Notes under the pieces: model-generated
The model's database searches: none
Told to the model about the DNA's origin: nothing
The model's input: the letters and a program-made list of their open reading frames with translations, nothing else
Made by a program: the position numbers and the translations under genes
Assembly (NCBI GenBank): GCA_003222895.1
Contig: QHXI01000048.1
Location: forward strand, 117,312 to 181,311
Length of the DNA: 64,000 bases
DNA from: Acidobacteriota bacterium
GTDB taxonomy: Bacteria > Acidobacteriota > Blastocatellia > Pyrinomonadales > Pyrinomonadaceae
Reading direction: 5' to 3'
In this document: one piece after another, positions 1 through 8,451 of the stretch
How positions within the stretch are numbered: position 1 is the first letter of the stretch
Layout: each line of letters opens with the position of its first letter

Positions 1-1
1 C

Positions 2-718
2 GTTGCCGATATGGAACTTCAAACCGCGGACACGAAGAAACTCGAGCGCATCACCGACGAACCTGACGAAGCACCGCAAGAGGATTCGCAGTTTCAGGAT
101 ACGGTCGAGGTCGAGCCAGCTTACCCAGCACCTCCTCAAACATTCGAGGATCCGGAGTTTCAGAATACGATCGAAGTGGAGCCGGCAGATCCCCCTGCTG
201 AAGCTGCGACGTCTCACGCAATCGAAAATGAAGAACCGCAGTATTCGCAGTTCGCCGACACGACCGAGGTCTTCACGCAACGGCCTGTCGAAACCGCCAG
301 GAGTTCGGACGATGCACTGCTCGATCTCGATGCATTCGACGAGACGATTAGCGAGGAGGTCTCGCTCGATTTGGATTTTGGCGCGTCTCTACCATCGGAA
401 GTTCGCGAAAGATCTGCGTCCGCGCCGCAAGTTAATCCCGCGTTGATCGCTACTGAAACCGCGACTGCAACCAAGTCTTTTGCAATTTTGTCGGAGTCGC
501 CGGCACTGGAATCAGATGCAACTGCAATCGCGCCGGAATCGCCCGCCGCACATCATGAGGTGACTTCGGCTGGAACTCTGTCCGACGAAGCAATCGAGGC
601 CATAGCGCGCCGCGTCGTCGAACAAATATCCGATAAGGTTGTCCGCGAAATCGCCTGGGAAGTCGTCCCGGAATTATCAGAATTGCTCATTAAGAAGAAG
701 CTCGAAGAACAGAAGTAA
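2..718 (+). CDS. C-terminal part of a long acidic protein (5' end outside window)
   Basis: The frame is open to the window edge, so this is probably the 3' part of a longer gene; an ATG lies at 11 but nothing marks it as the true start. The visible 238 residues are very rich in Glu, Asp, Ala and Pro. They contain a degenerate repeat of the type E-D-x-x-F-Q-(D/N)-T-(V/I)-E-V-E-P at about residues 25-60, seen again near residue 80. The last 40 residues form a predicted helix with the pattern A-R-R-V-V-E-Q-I-S-D-K-V-V-R-E-I-A. From memory, acidobacterial response-regulator or zinc-ribbon proteins have similar tails, but no catalytic domain is visible here. A terminator hairpin follows directly. 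Confidence 0.6.
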   Translation, partial: VADMELQTADTKKLERITDEPDEAPQEDSQFQDTVEVEPAYPAPPQTFEDPEFQNTIEVEPADPPAEAATSHAIENEEPQYSQFADTTEVFTQRPVETARSSDDALLDLDAFDETISEEVSLDLDFGASLPSEVRERSASAPQVNPALIATETATATKSFAILSESPALESDATAIAPESPAAHHEVTSAGTLSDEAIEAIARRVVEQISDKVVREIAWEVVPELSELLIKKKLEEQK

Positions 719-743
719 TCCGAAACGAACAGGATCGTTTAGA

Positions 744-770
744 GGCGGGCCAACGCCCGCCTTTTTGTTT
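744..770 (+). terminator. Rho-independent terminator
   Basis: Seven-base stem GGCGGGC/GCCCGCC with loop CAAC, followed by TTTTTGTTT. It lies 26 bases after the stop at 718 and separates this gene from valS. Confidence 0.85.
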
Positions 771-879
771 GTGAATATGAAAAGCGGCGCCCGTTGAATT
801 ACAATCGAACGGTAAATCGAATCACGAACGAGGTCGTCCAAGCTTTGGCCCACCTCAGAACGATCAGTTTGAATAGTCG

Positions 880-3585
880 ATGATCGATATTCCTAAAACC
901 TACGATCCGAAGGAAGCGGAAGCCTCTCACTATGAGCGCTGGGAAAAGCGCGGTTACTTCACGCCCGAAATCAATCACGATCCAAATGCCCCTGTCTATA
1001 CGATCGTTATTCCGCCGCCGAACGTGACCGGTTCATTGCACATGGGCCACGCCTTGCAGCACACGATGATGGACGTGCTCACGCGTTGGAAACGCATGGC
1101 TGGATGGCGCGCGCTTTGGTTGCCGGGAATGGACCACGCCGGCATCTCGACGCAGTTGATGGTGACGCGGCAACTGAAAAAAGAAGGATTGACGCGCCAC
1201 GATCTCGGCCGCGAGAAGTTTGTTGAGCGCGTATGGGTATGGAAAGAGGAATACGGCGGACAGATTCTGAATCAGCTTCGCCGTGAAGGCGCATCAGTTG
1301 ATTGGTCGCGTTTTCGTTTCACAATGGACGAGAGCATGTCGCGCGCGGTGCGCGACGCGTTCGTGCGTTTGTATGGCGAAGGGATGATTTATCGCGGCAA
1401 CCGCATCGTCAATTGGTGCCCGAACGATCAGACTGTGCTGTCCGATTTGGAAGTGCTGCGCGAACCGCAGAAAGGCAGGCTTTACTATCTTCGTTATCCA
1501 TTCAAACACGGCGGCGGCTCGATTACTGTGGCCACGACGCGGCCCGAGACGATGTTGGGCGACACCGCGGTGATGGTTCACCCGGACGATGAACGTTATC
1601 GACGTGTGGTGGGTAAGACTCTGATTTTACCGCTGGTGAATCGCGAGATTCCGGTCGTCGCCGATGATTTTGTCGAATCCGAATTCGGCACCGGCGCCGT
1701 CAAAGTCACGCCGGCGCACGATCCGAACGACTACGAGGCGGGATTGCGGCACAACCTCGAACAAATCTCGGTGATCGATAAGTTCGGTCGCATGACCGAA
1801 GCTGCCGGCGCAGACTTCGTTGGACTCGAACGGTACAAAGCGCGCGATCTGGTGGTCGAGAAATTCGAAGCGCTCGGCCTGCTTGAGAAAGTTGACGATT
1901 ACGAAAACGCAATTTCGAAATGCGAACGCTGCAAGACCGTGCTCGAGCCATTGATCTCGATGCAGTGGTTCTGTCGCATGGACCAATTGCGCGATGCGGC
2001 GCTGGCAAAGCTGCGCACGGATCACAAGCCGAAGTTTGTTCCCGAAGTTCCGTACGAAAAAGTCTATTCGGACTGGCTTGAGAATCTGCGTGATTGGACC
2101 ATCTCGCGACAGCTTTGGTGGGGCCATCAGATTCCCGCGTGGTACACGAACGACGGCCAAGTCATCGTTGCGCGTTCGCGTGCAGAAGCCGAAAAAAAAG
2201 CCGGCACGAATGAACTGACGCAGGACGAAGACGTGCTCGACACCTGGTTCTCTTCCGCGCTTTGGCCTTTTTCGACGCTCGGCTGGCCTGATGAGACGGA
2301 TGACTTGGAAACCTTCTATCCGTCGTCCGTGCTGATCACGGCTCGCGACATTATTTTTCTCTGGGTATCGCGCATGGTGATGACGGGTCTTAAGTTCAGA
2401 GGCCGTGAACCGTTCGCCGACGTGTACGTGACCGGCACCGTGCTCGACAAGCACGGCCAGCGCATGTCAAAGACGAAAGGCAACGGTGTCGATCCGCTCG
2501 ACGTTTTCGACAAGTACGGCGTCGACGCGACGCGGCTGACGCTGGCTTCAGTCGGCTCGACTGATACCCGCTGGAGCGAGAAACAGGTCGAGTCTTATCG
2601 CAACTTCGCAAACAAAATTTGGAACGCCGCGCGGTTTTGTTTGTTGAATGCAGAAGGCGTGTCAGAAGCGGGAGCGATAGCGACCGGATTAAGCAACGCT
2701 TTCGACGATAAGAACAACCTCCCGCTGCACGATCGCTGGATTCGCTCGCGCTTGAACAAGACTGCGCGCGAGGTGAACGCGCAGCTTGAGCAATACGAAT
2801 TTCACGGCGTCGTGCAGACTCTCTATCACTTCTTTTGGGACGATTTTTGTGATTGGTACATTGAACTTTCGAAATCGATGGTGACCGCGGAAGCTGATTC
2901 AGATGAAAGAAGGATCGCGCGCGCGCTCTTGATTACGATTCTCGAGCAATCGTTGCGACTGCTTCACCCGTTTATGCCGTATTTGACTGAGGAACTTTGG
3001 CAGCGTCTTCCGGTAAACCACTCGGATCTTTTACACCCGTCGTATGCCGGTGCAGAGCCATCCATCATGCTGGCCGCTTATCCTCAGGGCGATGCGTCCT
3101 TGATCGATGAAGCCGCCGAAACAGAAATGCAGGCGGTGATCGATTTGATTTCGAGAGTGCGAAATATTCGCTCTGAGATGAACATAAAACCGGGCGATCG
3201 CATTCAAGTGATGATTGCCGCGAAATCCGCTTTGCAAACAGTCTTCGCGGCGAGCGTCGATCAGATTGCCCGTTTGACGCGCGCCGAAGTTTCGATCGAC
3301 GGGAATGCGCAAATGCCGAAAGCGGCGGCGCGCGCCGTGCTGAGCGGCGGTGCTGAAGTTGCGGTACCGTTGGAAGGCTTGATCGATTTTGCCCAGGAGC
3401 GCGCGCGCTTGGCGCGTGAGAAAGAGAAGCTTCAGAAAGAAGCCGAGAAGCTGCAAGCTCAGCTCGGCAATGCCGATTTCGTTTCGCGCGCGCCGGTGGA
3501 AAAGGTTTCCGAACTCAGAGCGCGAGTTGAAGATATTGCGCAGCGCGCGTCGGCGCTCGATGACATGCTGGAGGCGCTATCGTGA
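880..3585 (+). CDS. valS: Valyl-tRNA synthetase
   Basis: Class I aminoacyl-tRNA synthetase that charges tRNA-Val in the cytoplasm. At 901 residues it is normal length for bacterial ValRS. The HIGH-type motif H-M-G-H is at residues 54-57 after PPPNVTGSL, and the KMSKS-type loop M-S-K-T-K-G-N is near residue 529. A large editing (CP1) insertion lies between them, and the usual C-terminal coiled coil (about residues 830-901, rich in Glu/Lys/Arg) is present. The stop overlaps the GTG start of nadC by four bases, so the two are translationally coupled. Confidence 0.97.
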   Translation: MIDIPKTYDPKEAEASHYERWEKRGYFTPEINHDPNAPVYTIVIPPPNVTGSLHMGHALQHTMMDVLTRWKRMAGWRALWLPGMDHAGISTQLMVTRQLKKEGLTRHDLGREKFVERVWVWKEEYGGQILNQLRREGASVDWSRFRFTMDESMSRAVRDAFVRLYGEGMIYRGNRIVNWCPNDQTVLSDLEVLREPQKGRLYYLRYPFKHGGGSITVATTRPETMLGDTAVMVHPDDERYRRVVGKTLILPLVNREIPVVADDFVESEFGTGAVKVTPAHDPNDYEAGLRHNLEQISVIDKFGRMTEAAGADFVGLERYKARDLVVEKFEALGLLEKVDDYENAISKCERCKTVLEPLISMQWFCRMDQLRDAALAKLRTDHKPKFVPEVPYEKVYSDWLENLRDWTISRQLWWGHQIPAWYTNDGQVIVARSRAEAEKKAGTNELTQDEDVLDTWFSSALWPFSTLGWPDETDDLETFYPSSVLITARDIIFLWVSRMVMTGLKFRGREPFADVYVTGTVLDKHGQRMSKTKGNGVDPLDVFDKYGVDATRLTLASVGSTDTRWSEKQVESYRNFANKIWNAARFCLLNAEGVSEAGAIATGLSNAFDDKNNLPLHDRWIRSRLNKTAREVNAQLEQYEFHGVVQTLYHFFWDDFCDWYIELSKSMVTAEADSDERRIARALLITILEQSLRLLHPFMPYLTEELWQRLPVNHSDLLHPSYAGAEPSIMLAAYPQGDASLIDEAAETEMQAVIDLISRVRNIRSEMNIKPGDRIQVMIAAKSALQTVFAASVDQIARLTRAEVSIDGNAQMPKAAARAVLSGGAEVAVPLEGLIDFAQERARLAREKEKLQKEAEKLQAQLGNADFVSRAPVEKVSELRARVEDIAQRASALDDMLEALS

Positions 3586-4436
3586 ACTGGCTTGACGAAG
3601 GCGCGCTCTATTCGAGCATCGGATTATTTCTGCGCGAAGATCTCGGCCGCGGCGACATCACTACGCAATCCGTGCTGATGCGTAACGCGCGCGCGAAAGG
3701 GCGGTTCGTGGCTGCCGAAAAGATGGTTGTGGCGGGACTTGAAGCCGCGGAAGAGGTTTTCGCGACGCTCGATCCGCAACTGCAACTCGAAGCATTCACC
3801 GCGGACGGCGAGGAAGTTGAGCCCGGCAAAGTGATCGCGCGCACGAACGGGTTCGCTGATGTGCTGCTCGCCGGCGAGCGGGTAGCTCTGAATCTACTTC
3901 AACATCTGTCTGGCGTGGCGACGATAACTCGACAGTTTGTTCGTGCGGTCGAAGGTACGAAGGCGCAGATCGCCGACACGCGAAAGACGACGCCGGGATT
4001 GCGCATGCTCGAGAAGTACGCGGTGCTGCTGGGCGGCGGTGTCAATCACCGTTATGGTTTGGACGATGGAGTCTGCATCAAGTCCAACCATGCGGCGATC
4101 GCCGGAGGCATTGCCGCGGCCGTAAAAAGCGCGCGAGACAAAGTCGGCCACATGCATCGCGTCGCGGTTGAGGCGGCGAGCGAGCGCGAGATTAAGGAAA
4201 CGATCGATAGCGGCGCCAGCATCCTGGTGCTTCGCGATTTGGATGAGACGCTCGGGAAAGAGCAAATCGTCAAGGCGCGCGGGCTTTCTAATGCGATTAC
4301 GATTGAAGTGGCGGGCAACATTACGCTGGAAAATGTTCGCGCGTTTGCTGAGGCAGGTGCGGATTTGATTCGCGTGGACGCGCTGACGCAGTCGGTGCGC
4401 GCGATGGCAATCAGCTTTCAGATTCAAGCGGGCTAG
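3582..4436 (+). CDS. nadC: Nicotinate-nucleotide diphosphorylase (carboxylating)
   Basis: Quinolinate phosphoribosyltransferase: quinolinate plus PRPP gives nicotinate mononucleotide, CO2 and PPi in de novo NAD synthesis. It has 284 residues, typical for the family. Recognisable blocks are E-D-L-G-R-G-D-I-T-T near the N terminus, the loop A-D-T-R-K-T-T-P-G-L-R near residue 130, G-G-G-V-N-H-R-Y-G-L, and the barrel segments E-V-A-G-N-I and I-R-V-D-A-L. The start is GTG inside the valS stop (GTGA overlap). nadA and nadB are not in the window. Confidence 0.95.
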   Translation: MNWLDEGALYSSIGLFLREDLGRGDITTQSVLMRNARAKGRFVAAEKMVVAGLEAAEEVFATLDPQLQLEAFTADGEEVEPGKVIARTNGFADVLLAGERVALNLLQHLSGVATITRQFVRAVEGTKAQIADTRKTTPGLRMLEKYAVLLGGGVNHRYGLDDGVCIKSNHAAIAGGIAAAVKSARDKVGHMHRVAVEAASEREIKETIDSGASILVLRDLDETLGKEQIVKARGLSNAITIEVAGNITLENVRAFAEAGADLIRVDALTQSVRAMAISFQIQAG

Positions 4437-4499
4437 TGTCAGAGTTAAGCATCCCCTGCGATTGCGACTGCATCCCTCAATTTGCTGAGGAGGTTTGTG

Positions 4500-5255
4500 A
4501 TGTCGAAACATCCAATTCGAAAACTTTTGGTCGCGGTGCTGGCGGTTTTTCTTCTGCTTGGATTTCTGATTGCCGATTCGAGCGCACAAAAGAGAAAGCG
4601 AAGACGCCGCTCTTCCGCTCCGCGCATCACCAACCCTGACATCTATCAGCCGGCGACAAACGAAAACGCGAACTCGAACGCGGAGAGCAATAACGCCGGC
4701 GAAAATACGAACGCGAACAAAAACGCCCAACCGCCAGAGGATCCTGAATCGATGAAACGAACGATTCGGTCGCTTTCGAATCAGGTTGATAAGCTGAACG
4801 ACAAGCTGAGCTCGATGGAACAATCACAGCAGTCGCTGGTTGATCTGGAAAGGTTATCGCGGGCGGAACAGCGTTCGGCCCAGCTCCGCTCCGAGCTGCG
4901 CGACGTGCAGGCGAAGAAAGCCGATCTTGAAGCGCACCTCGAAGATGTCGATTACGCATTGAAGCCGGAGAACATCGAACGCGCGACGCAGGGATATGGA
5001 ACAACGCGGCCCGAGGAGGTGCGCGAGCAGCGGCGGAAGCAGTTGGAAGCTGAGAAGCAACGCGGCCAGGCCCAGTTGGATCAATTACGCGCGAGCGAAG
5101 ATCGTTTGCAACAGGCGATCGCGACCTCAGACACGGAAATCGATCGCTTGCAGAAGAAGATGGACGCTGCGGATCGCGCCGCTATCGAAAACGCAAAGAC
5201 AAAGGTGCAGGAGAATCAGCCGCTGCCGAGCCCGACGCCGACACCGAGTCCGTAA
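4500..5255 (+). CDS. Secreted coiled-coil protein with PEN-I-ER motif (paralogue at 30 kb)
   Basis: The ATG at 4500 is chosen because AGGAGG lies at 4488-4493; an in-frame upstream extension has no such site. The 251-residue product starts with a signal peptide (hydrophobic segment around residues 10-28, ending SSAQ). A very basic patch, an Asn/Glu-rich linker and a long coiled coil (about residues 85-235) follow, then a Ser/Pro/Thr tail. The coiled coil contains D-V-Q-A-K-K-A-D-L-E-A and K-P-E-N-I-E-R-A, followed by P-E-E-V-R-E-Q-R-R. The same motifs recur in the minus-strand gene at 30054-30530. Function is unknown; an envelope structural or tethering role is a guess. Confidence 0.8.
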   Translation: MSKHPIRKLLVAVLAVFLLLGFLIADSSAQKRKRRRRSSAPRITNPDIYQPATNENANSNAESNNAGENTNANKNAQPPEDPESMKRTIRSLSNQVDKLNDKLSSMEQSQQSLVDLERLSRAEQRSAQLRSELRDVQAKKADLEAHLEDVDYALKPENIERATQGYGTTRPEEVREQRRKQLEAEKQRGQAQLDQLRASEDRLQQAIATSDTEIDRLQKKMDAADRAAIENAKTKVQENQPLPSPTPTPSP

Positions 5256-5363
5256 GGAGCGCACGCATCTTGCGTGCGGTTCACCGGCATCCTTGCCGGT
5301 CAAGAGCGGGCAAGATGCCCGCGAACCGCCGACAAGGATGTCGGCGCTCCATGCGTGCGCTCC
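5256..5363. repeat. Cluster of nested palindromes (four hairpins, one outer stem)
   Basis: Four short hairpins follow one another: 5261-5277, 5283-5300, 5306-5322 and 5328-5345, each with 7-bp arms and a 3-4 base loop. The outer segments 5256-5267 and 5352-5363 are perfect 12-bp reverse complements (GGAGCGCACGCA), so the block can also fold as a three-armed cloverleaf. All hairpins carry variants of GCAT-C-TTGC or GCAAGATGC around the loop. It fills the gap between the coiled-coil gene and the xdhC fragment. Confidence 0.8.
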
Positions 5364-5375
5364 AAAACTCTAATT

Positions 5376-5726
5376 ATGGGAACTATCGCTCAACATGATT
5401 TGTACCGTCTGATCGACGACGCGAACCAACGCGGCGAGCGCGTCGTCATCGCCACGGTCGCGCGCACGCGCGGCTCGACGCCCCAACGTCGCGGAGCGAA
5501 AATGCTCTTCTTTGAAAATGGCGAAACCGCCGGGACCGTCGGCGGCGGCTGCGTCGAAGCGGAAGTTTGGGCTGAAGCGCGCGAGGCGATGCGCAACGGC
5601 AAATCTGCTTTGCATCACTTTTCGCTCACTGCTGACGAAGCCAGCGAAGAAGGTATGGTGTGCGGCGGCACGATGGATATCTTCATCGATGTTTGGGATT
5701 TAGATAAGGACAGTAATGTGGAATGA
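5376..5726 (+). CDS. XdhC/CoxI family protein, N-terminal fragment
   Basis: XdhC-type proteins insert or sulfurate the molybdenum cofactor for xanthine dehydrogenase-type enzymes. This 116-residue product covers only the first XdhC/CoxI domain: R-G-S-T-P-Q-R-R-G-A-K-M (residues 32-43), G-T-V-G-G-G-C-V-E-A-E (53-63) and C-G-G-T-M-D-I-F-I (96-104). It then ends, where family members normally continue into a second half-domain and a Rossmann domain. That missing part is encoded at 7139-7963 in another frame. The stop overlaps the next start (ATGA). It is either a split gene kept as two polypeptides or an interrupted gene. Confidence 0.8.
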   Translation: MGTIAQHDLYRLIDDANQRGERVVIATVARTRGSTPQRRGAKMLFFENGETAGTVGGGCVEAEVWAEAREAMRNGKSALHHFSLTADEASEEGMVCGGTMDIFIDVWDLDKDSNVE

Positions 5727-6058
5727 TTGATAATGACGAATTACTGGCGAAAATCAGAAGTCTTCTCGCGGAGAGGAATTACCGCATTCGCATTCACGCT
5801 GTCCGCCACATGGTTGAGGAGGGATTCAGCGAGCAAAACATTATCGCAGTTATCGGAGGGAAGAGTAGAATCCTCGAGAACTATCCCGAAGAAAGCCGGT
5901 GTCTAATCGTCGGCTATTTCCGACTGAGTGATAAAGTGCGCTGTCCACTTCATATTGTGTGTGATTACTCAGATGCTAACGTGCTCGACATCGTCACGGC
6001 CTATATTCCTGAGAAGCCTTGGTGGAGCACGCCTATGAAGCGGAGACAAATTGAATGA
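5723..6058 (+). CDS. DUF4258 domain protein (toxin-like)
   Basis: 111 residues. The N-terminal block I-R-I-H-A-V-R-H-M-V-E-E-G-F and the pattern I-(I/L)-E-(D/N)-Y-P-E-E-S-R-C-L-I-V-G-Y are typical of DUF4258, a small RelE/MqsR-like fold often paired with a zinc-finger partner in toxin-antitoxin-like loci. Its start overlaps the xdhC fragment stop, and its own stop overlaps the YgiT-type gene (ATGA at 6055). Base composition is visibly more AT-rich than the flanking xdhC pieces. A toxin role is inferred from family and pairing only. Confidence 0.8.
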   Translation: MIDNDELLAKIRSLLAERNYRIRIHAVRHMVEEGFSEQNIIAVIGGKSRILENYPEESRCLIVGYFRLSDKVRCPLHIVCDYSDANVLDIVTAYIPEKPWWSTPMKRRQIE

Positions 6059-6309
6059 ACAAACTAATGAAAGCAGCATGTTCGGAGTGTAAAGGGAAGC
6101 TACGTCGAAGGACAATCACGCAAGACTTCGAAAGAGAGGGAGTCAAAGTGCGAATCTCCGGCATCAAGGCTTGGGTTTGTTCGCGATGTGGTGAGATTTA
6201 CTTCGAACCCGGTGGCGCGGATAAGGTAGCTCAGGCTGTCAATTGTCTCTTCGCATTGGCTGTTGCTGAGAGACAACACAAAGGCAGCTTGCGTGCGCGT
6301 GTATCCTAA
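6055..6309 (+). CDS. YgiT-type zinc finger protein (antitoxin-like)
   Basis: 84 residues with two CxxC pairs: C-S-E-C at residues 9-12 and C-S-R-C near residue 40, followed by G-E-I-Y-F-E-P-G. This is the metal-binding half of MqsA/YgiT-type antitoxins. No helix-turn-helix domain follows, so DNA binding is doubtful. The four-base overlap with the DUF4258 gene indicates coupled expression. Confidence 0.8.
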   Translation: MNKLMKAACSECKGKLRRRTITQDFEREGVKVRISGIKAWVCSRCGEIYFEPGGADKVAQAVNCLFALAVAERQHKGSLRARVS

Positions 6310-6320
6310 TTCTCAAGGTT

Positions 6321-6827
6321 GTGAACGGACCAAATCTATTCGCGATGGCACTCTTCGGTCTCACTGTCATCTCAGGTTGTAATCGAGTCGACGAACAGCG
6401 CACTGGCACACAAGCTCACGCTATTAAACTCGGCGATGAAACAGTCGTCGTGGTTTCCCATAAGTGCGTGGCAGAGACTGGTTGTGAGTACGAAGTCTAT
6501 TTTATGGCCGATTCTGAAGCGGCAGTTAGAGAACGGAGAGAAGTTAAGAAGAGTTGGGTGAAAGAATCTGAACTCGGTTCCGTTGTTCCAGTCTTTGAAA
6601 TTGGTCAGCGAGTTTATTTCACTGGCGAACCTCAGTCCACAGGTTACATAACACATTCTGCTTGTAATTCAGGCCGATGCCGATACGCGGTAAATTACGT
6701 TGGAACGGAATACACTATGAGGCCTTTGCCGAAGAGTTTGAACTTTCAACTTGCAGAGCGCTCGCGTCGCCTGAACCAAACCGAAAGTGTCTCTAGAAAA
6801 AGCAGCTCGATCGACACTACATCATGA
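6321..6827 (+). CDS. Putative lipoprotein of unknown function
   Basis: 168 residues starting at GTG. The N terminus has a hydrophobic stretch ending in V-I-S-G-C, a good lipobox with Cys at residue 20. The body contains four further cysteines (K-C-V, G-C-E-Y, S-A-C-N-S-G-R-C), suggesting disulfides outside the cytoplasm. No family was recognised. The stop overlaps the Mpo1-like gene start (ATGA), so it belongs to the inserted four-gene group. Confidence 0.65.
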   Translation: MNGPNLFAMALFGLTVISGCNRVDEQRTGTQAHAIKLGDETVVVVSHKCVAETGCEYEVYFMADSEAAVRERREVKKSWVKESELGSVVPVFEIGQRVYFTGEPQSTGYITHSACNSGRCRYAVNYVGTEYTMRPLPKSLNFQLAERSRRLNQTESVSRKSSSIDTTS

Positions 6828-7120
6828 CCGATTCTCTCGTCGACAATTACAAATCGCAGCATCAGCACCCGCTGAATAAGCTCTGTCACATGATCGGCAT
6901 TCCGATGATCACGATCGCCTGGCCGCTCTTTTTCTTTCGCTGGCGCTGGACGCTGGTACTGTTCGTCGGCGGATGGATTTTGCAGTTTGTTGGCCATGCG
7001 ATTGAGGGCAATCGTCCGGCGTTCTTGCGGAATCCCGTTTATTTCTTCATCGGTCCCTGGTGGCTCGTACGGCGGCTCGCCACCACGTTTGGTCTTCTCA
7101 AGTCTTCCGCGTCAGAATAG
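6824..7120 (+). CDS. Mpo1-like (DUF962) membrane protein
   Basis: 98 residues. H-Q-H-P-L-N-K-L-C-H-M-I-G-I-P-M at the N terminus and G-H-A-I-E-G-N-R-P-A-F in the middle are the His-containing blocks of the DUF962/Mpo1 family, and two or three membrane spans lie between and after them. The yeast member Mpo1 is an iron-dependent alpha-dioxygenase acting on 2-hydroxy fatty acids; the bacterial role is not established. It is the last of four genes between the two xdhC pieces. Confidence 0.8.
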   Translation: MTDSLVDNYKSQHQHPLNKLCHMIGIPMITIAWPLFFFRWRWTLVLFVGGWILQFVGHAIEGNRPAFLRNPVYFFIGPWWLVRRLATTFGLLKSSASE

Positions 7121-7138
7121 CGCCCGCAACGCGGAATC

Positions 7139-7963
7139 ATGCAAATCGAAAACTCGCAGTCGGACTCGATTACCGATCACATTCGCGAACTGCTCAGGCG
7201 CGGATCGAGAGCCGTGCTTGCAACCATAGTCGAATCACAGCAATTGATCGTCGGCGCAAAGTTGTTGGTTACTGAGGAAGGTGGACACGCCGGCGACTTC
7301 GGAAATTCGGAATTGAATCAGGCGGTTATCGAGCAAGCGGGAGCGTTCTTGTCGTCACCCGAAGAAACAAAAACGAGCAGGGTCGTAGAGCTTGCTCCTC
7401 AACTACGGGATCTTGCGGATTCAATAATCCTGTTCGAACACATCAAAGCTGAACCGCGTCTGGTGATCGCAGGCGCGGGACATGTCGGAGCTTCCCTCGC
7501 GCGGCTGGCGGCGCTGGTCGGATACCGCGTGACGCTGATCGACGATCGCGCCAAATTTGTTGCGCGTGAATTATTTTCTTCACCGGCTGAACAAAGCATT
7601 GAATTGGTTGCGGCGCAGAATTGGATCGACGCGATGCATGACGCAATTGGCAACGGCCGAGGCGTGTCAGTCGCGATCGTCACCCGCGGGCACAAGCAGG
7701 ATGAAGACTGTCTGCGCGCTGCCGCTGAAACAAATCCGAATTACATCGGCATGATTGGCAGTAAGCGGCGCACGAATATTGTGCTCAATAAGCTGTATGA
7801 AGAGGGAGTCGCTGACGATCAATTGCGGCGAGTGCATGCGCCGATCGGCTTGGACATCGGCGCGGTATCGCCGGAAGAAGTCGCACTGGCGATCCTCGCC
7901 GAGATTGTCAACAAACGCCACGGCGGGTCGGGCGAATCGATGTCGGCGTGGCGACGAGACTAA
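7139..7963 (+). CDS. XdhC family protein, C-terminal part with Rossmann domain
   Basis: 274 residues. Residues 10-100 resemble the second XdhC/CoxI half-domain (L-R-R-G-S-R-A-V-L-A-T-I). Residues 108-135 form a Rossmann dinucleotide fold (G-A-G-H-V-G-A-S-L-A-R-L-A). The XdhC C-terminal signature follows with Y-I-G-M-I-G-S-K-R-R and H-A-P-I-G-L-D-I-G-A. Together with 5376-5726 it would make one normal-length XdhC protein. The fragments are in different frames, separated by about 1.4 kb with four genes. No strong ribosome site precedes the ATG. Confidence 0.85.
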   Translation: MQIENSQSDSITDHIRELLRRGSRAVLATIVESQQLIVGAKLLVTEEGGHAGDFGNSELNQAVIEQAGAFLSSPEETKTSRVVELAPQLRDLADSIILFEHIKAEPRLVIAGAGHVGASLARLAALVGYRVTLIDDRAKFVARELFSSPAEQSIELVAAQNWIDAMHDAIGNGRGVSVAIVTRGHKQDEDCLRAAAETNPNYIGMIGSKRRTNIVLNKLYEEGVADDQLRRVHAPIGLDIGAVSPEEVALAILAEIVNKRHGGSGESMSAWRRD

Positions 7964-7982
7964 TCTTGCAAAAATCTTTACA

Positions 7983-8011
7983 TTGTTGGAGTTGTTGCCA
8001 AGGAATATAAT
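7983..8011 (+). promoter_or_regulatory. Candidate sigma-70-type promoter for the TIR genes
   Basis: TTGTTG at 7983-7988 and TATAAT at 8006-8011 are separated by 17 bases. The -10 box is 20 bases upstream of the first TIR start codon. This suggests the TIR pair is its own transcription unit rather than read-through from xdhC. Confidence 0.5.
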
Positions 8012-8030
8012 CAACGCCAGGGGACGGCTT

Positions 8031-8438
8031 ATGAAGGTTTTTATTAGTCATTCAAGTAAAGACGAAGTGCTTGCTTCGAAGATCGCTTCTTATCTGGAAG
8101 ATGCCGGACTAGAGGTCTGGTATGACAAACGTGAAATCATGCCTGGAGACAATTGGGCCGATAAGATCGCCCAGGGATTGAGAGAGTCGGACGCGATGGT
8201 TGTCCTCCTTTCTGAAGGCGCACTGAGCTCCGAATTCATGCGTCGAGACATCGATTATGCGTTAAGCCAAAAACCATTTAGGAGACGGGTCGTACCAGTC
8301 TTTGTTGGATACCCGAGGGAGCGCCAAGACGACGTGCCATGGATCTTTGATCGTCTGCAGTCAATTAACCTCAAAGAAAACGGCGGAAATGAACACGAGC
8401 TAGAGCAACTCGCACAGGTGCTAAAGGACGCCGCCTGA
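8031..8438 (+). CDS. Stand-alone TIR domain protein (Asp at catalytic-Glu position)
   Basis: The ATG at 8031 is preceded by GGGGACGG. The 135-residue product is almost entirely one TIR domain: V-F-I-S-H-S-S-K-D at residues 3-11, L-E-V-W-Y-D at 27-32, D-A-M-V-V-L-L-S at 54-61 and V-V-P-V-F-V near 85. At the position of the NADase glutamate (the W-x-x-x-E helix in SARM1-like TIRs) the sequence reads F-M-R-R-D, giving Asp73. Bacterial TIR proteins are NAD hydrolases or signalling enzymes, often in defence. The substitution suggests reduced or altered activity, which is inference. Confidence 0.9.
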   Translation: MKVFISHSSKDEVLASKIASYLEDAGLEVWYDKREIMPGDNWADKIAQGLRESDAMVVLLSEGALSSEFMRRDIDYALSQKPFRRRVVPVFVGYPRERQDDVPWIFDRLQSINLKENGGNEHELEQLAQVLKDAA

Positions 8439-8451
8439 ATCTTCCACAAAA

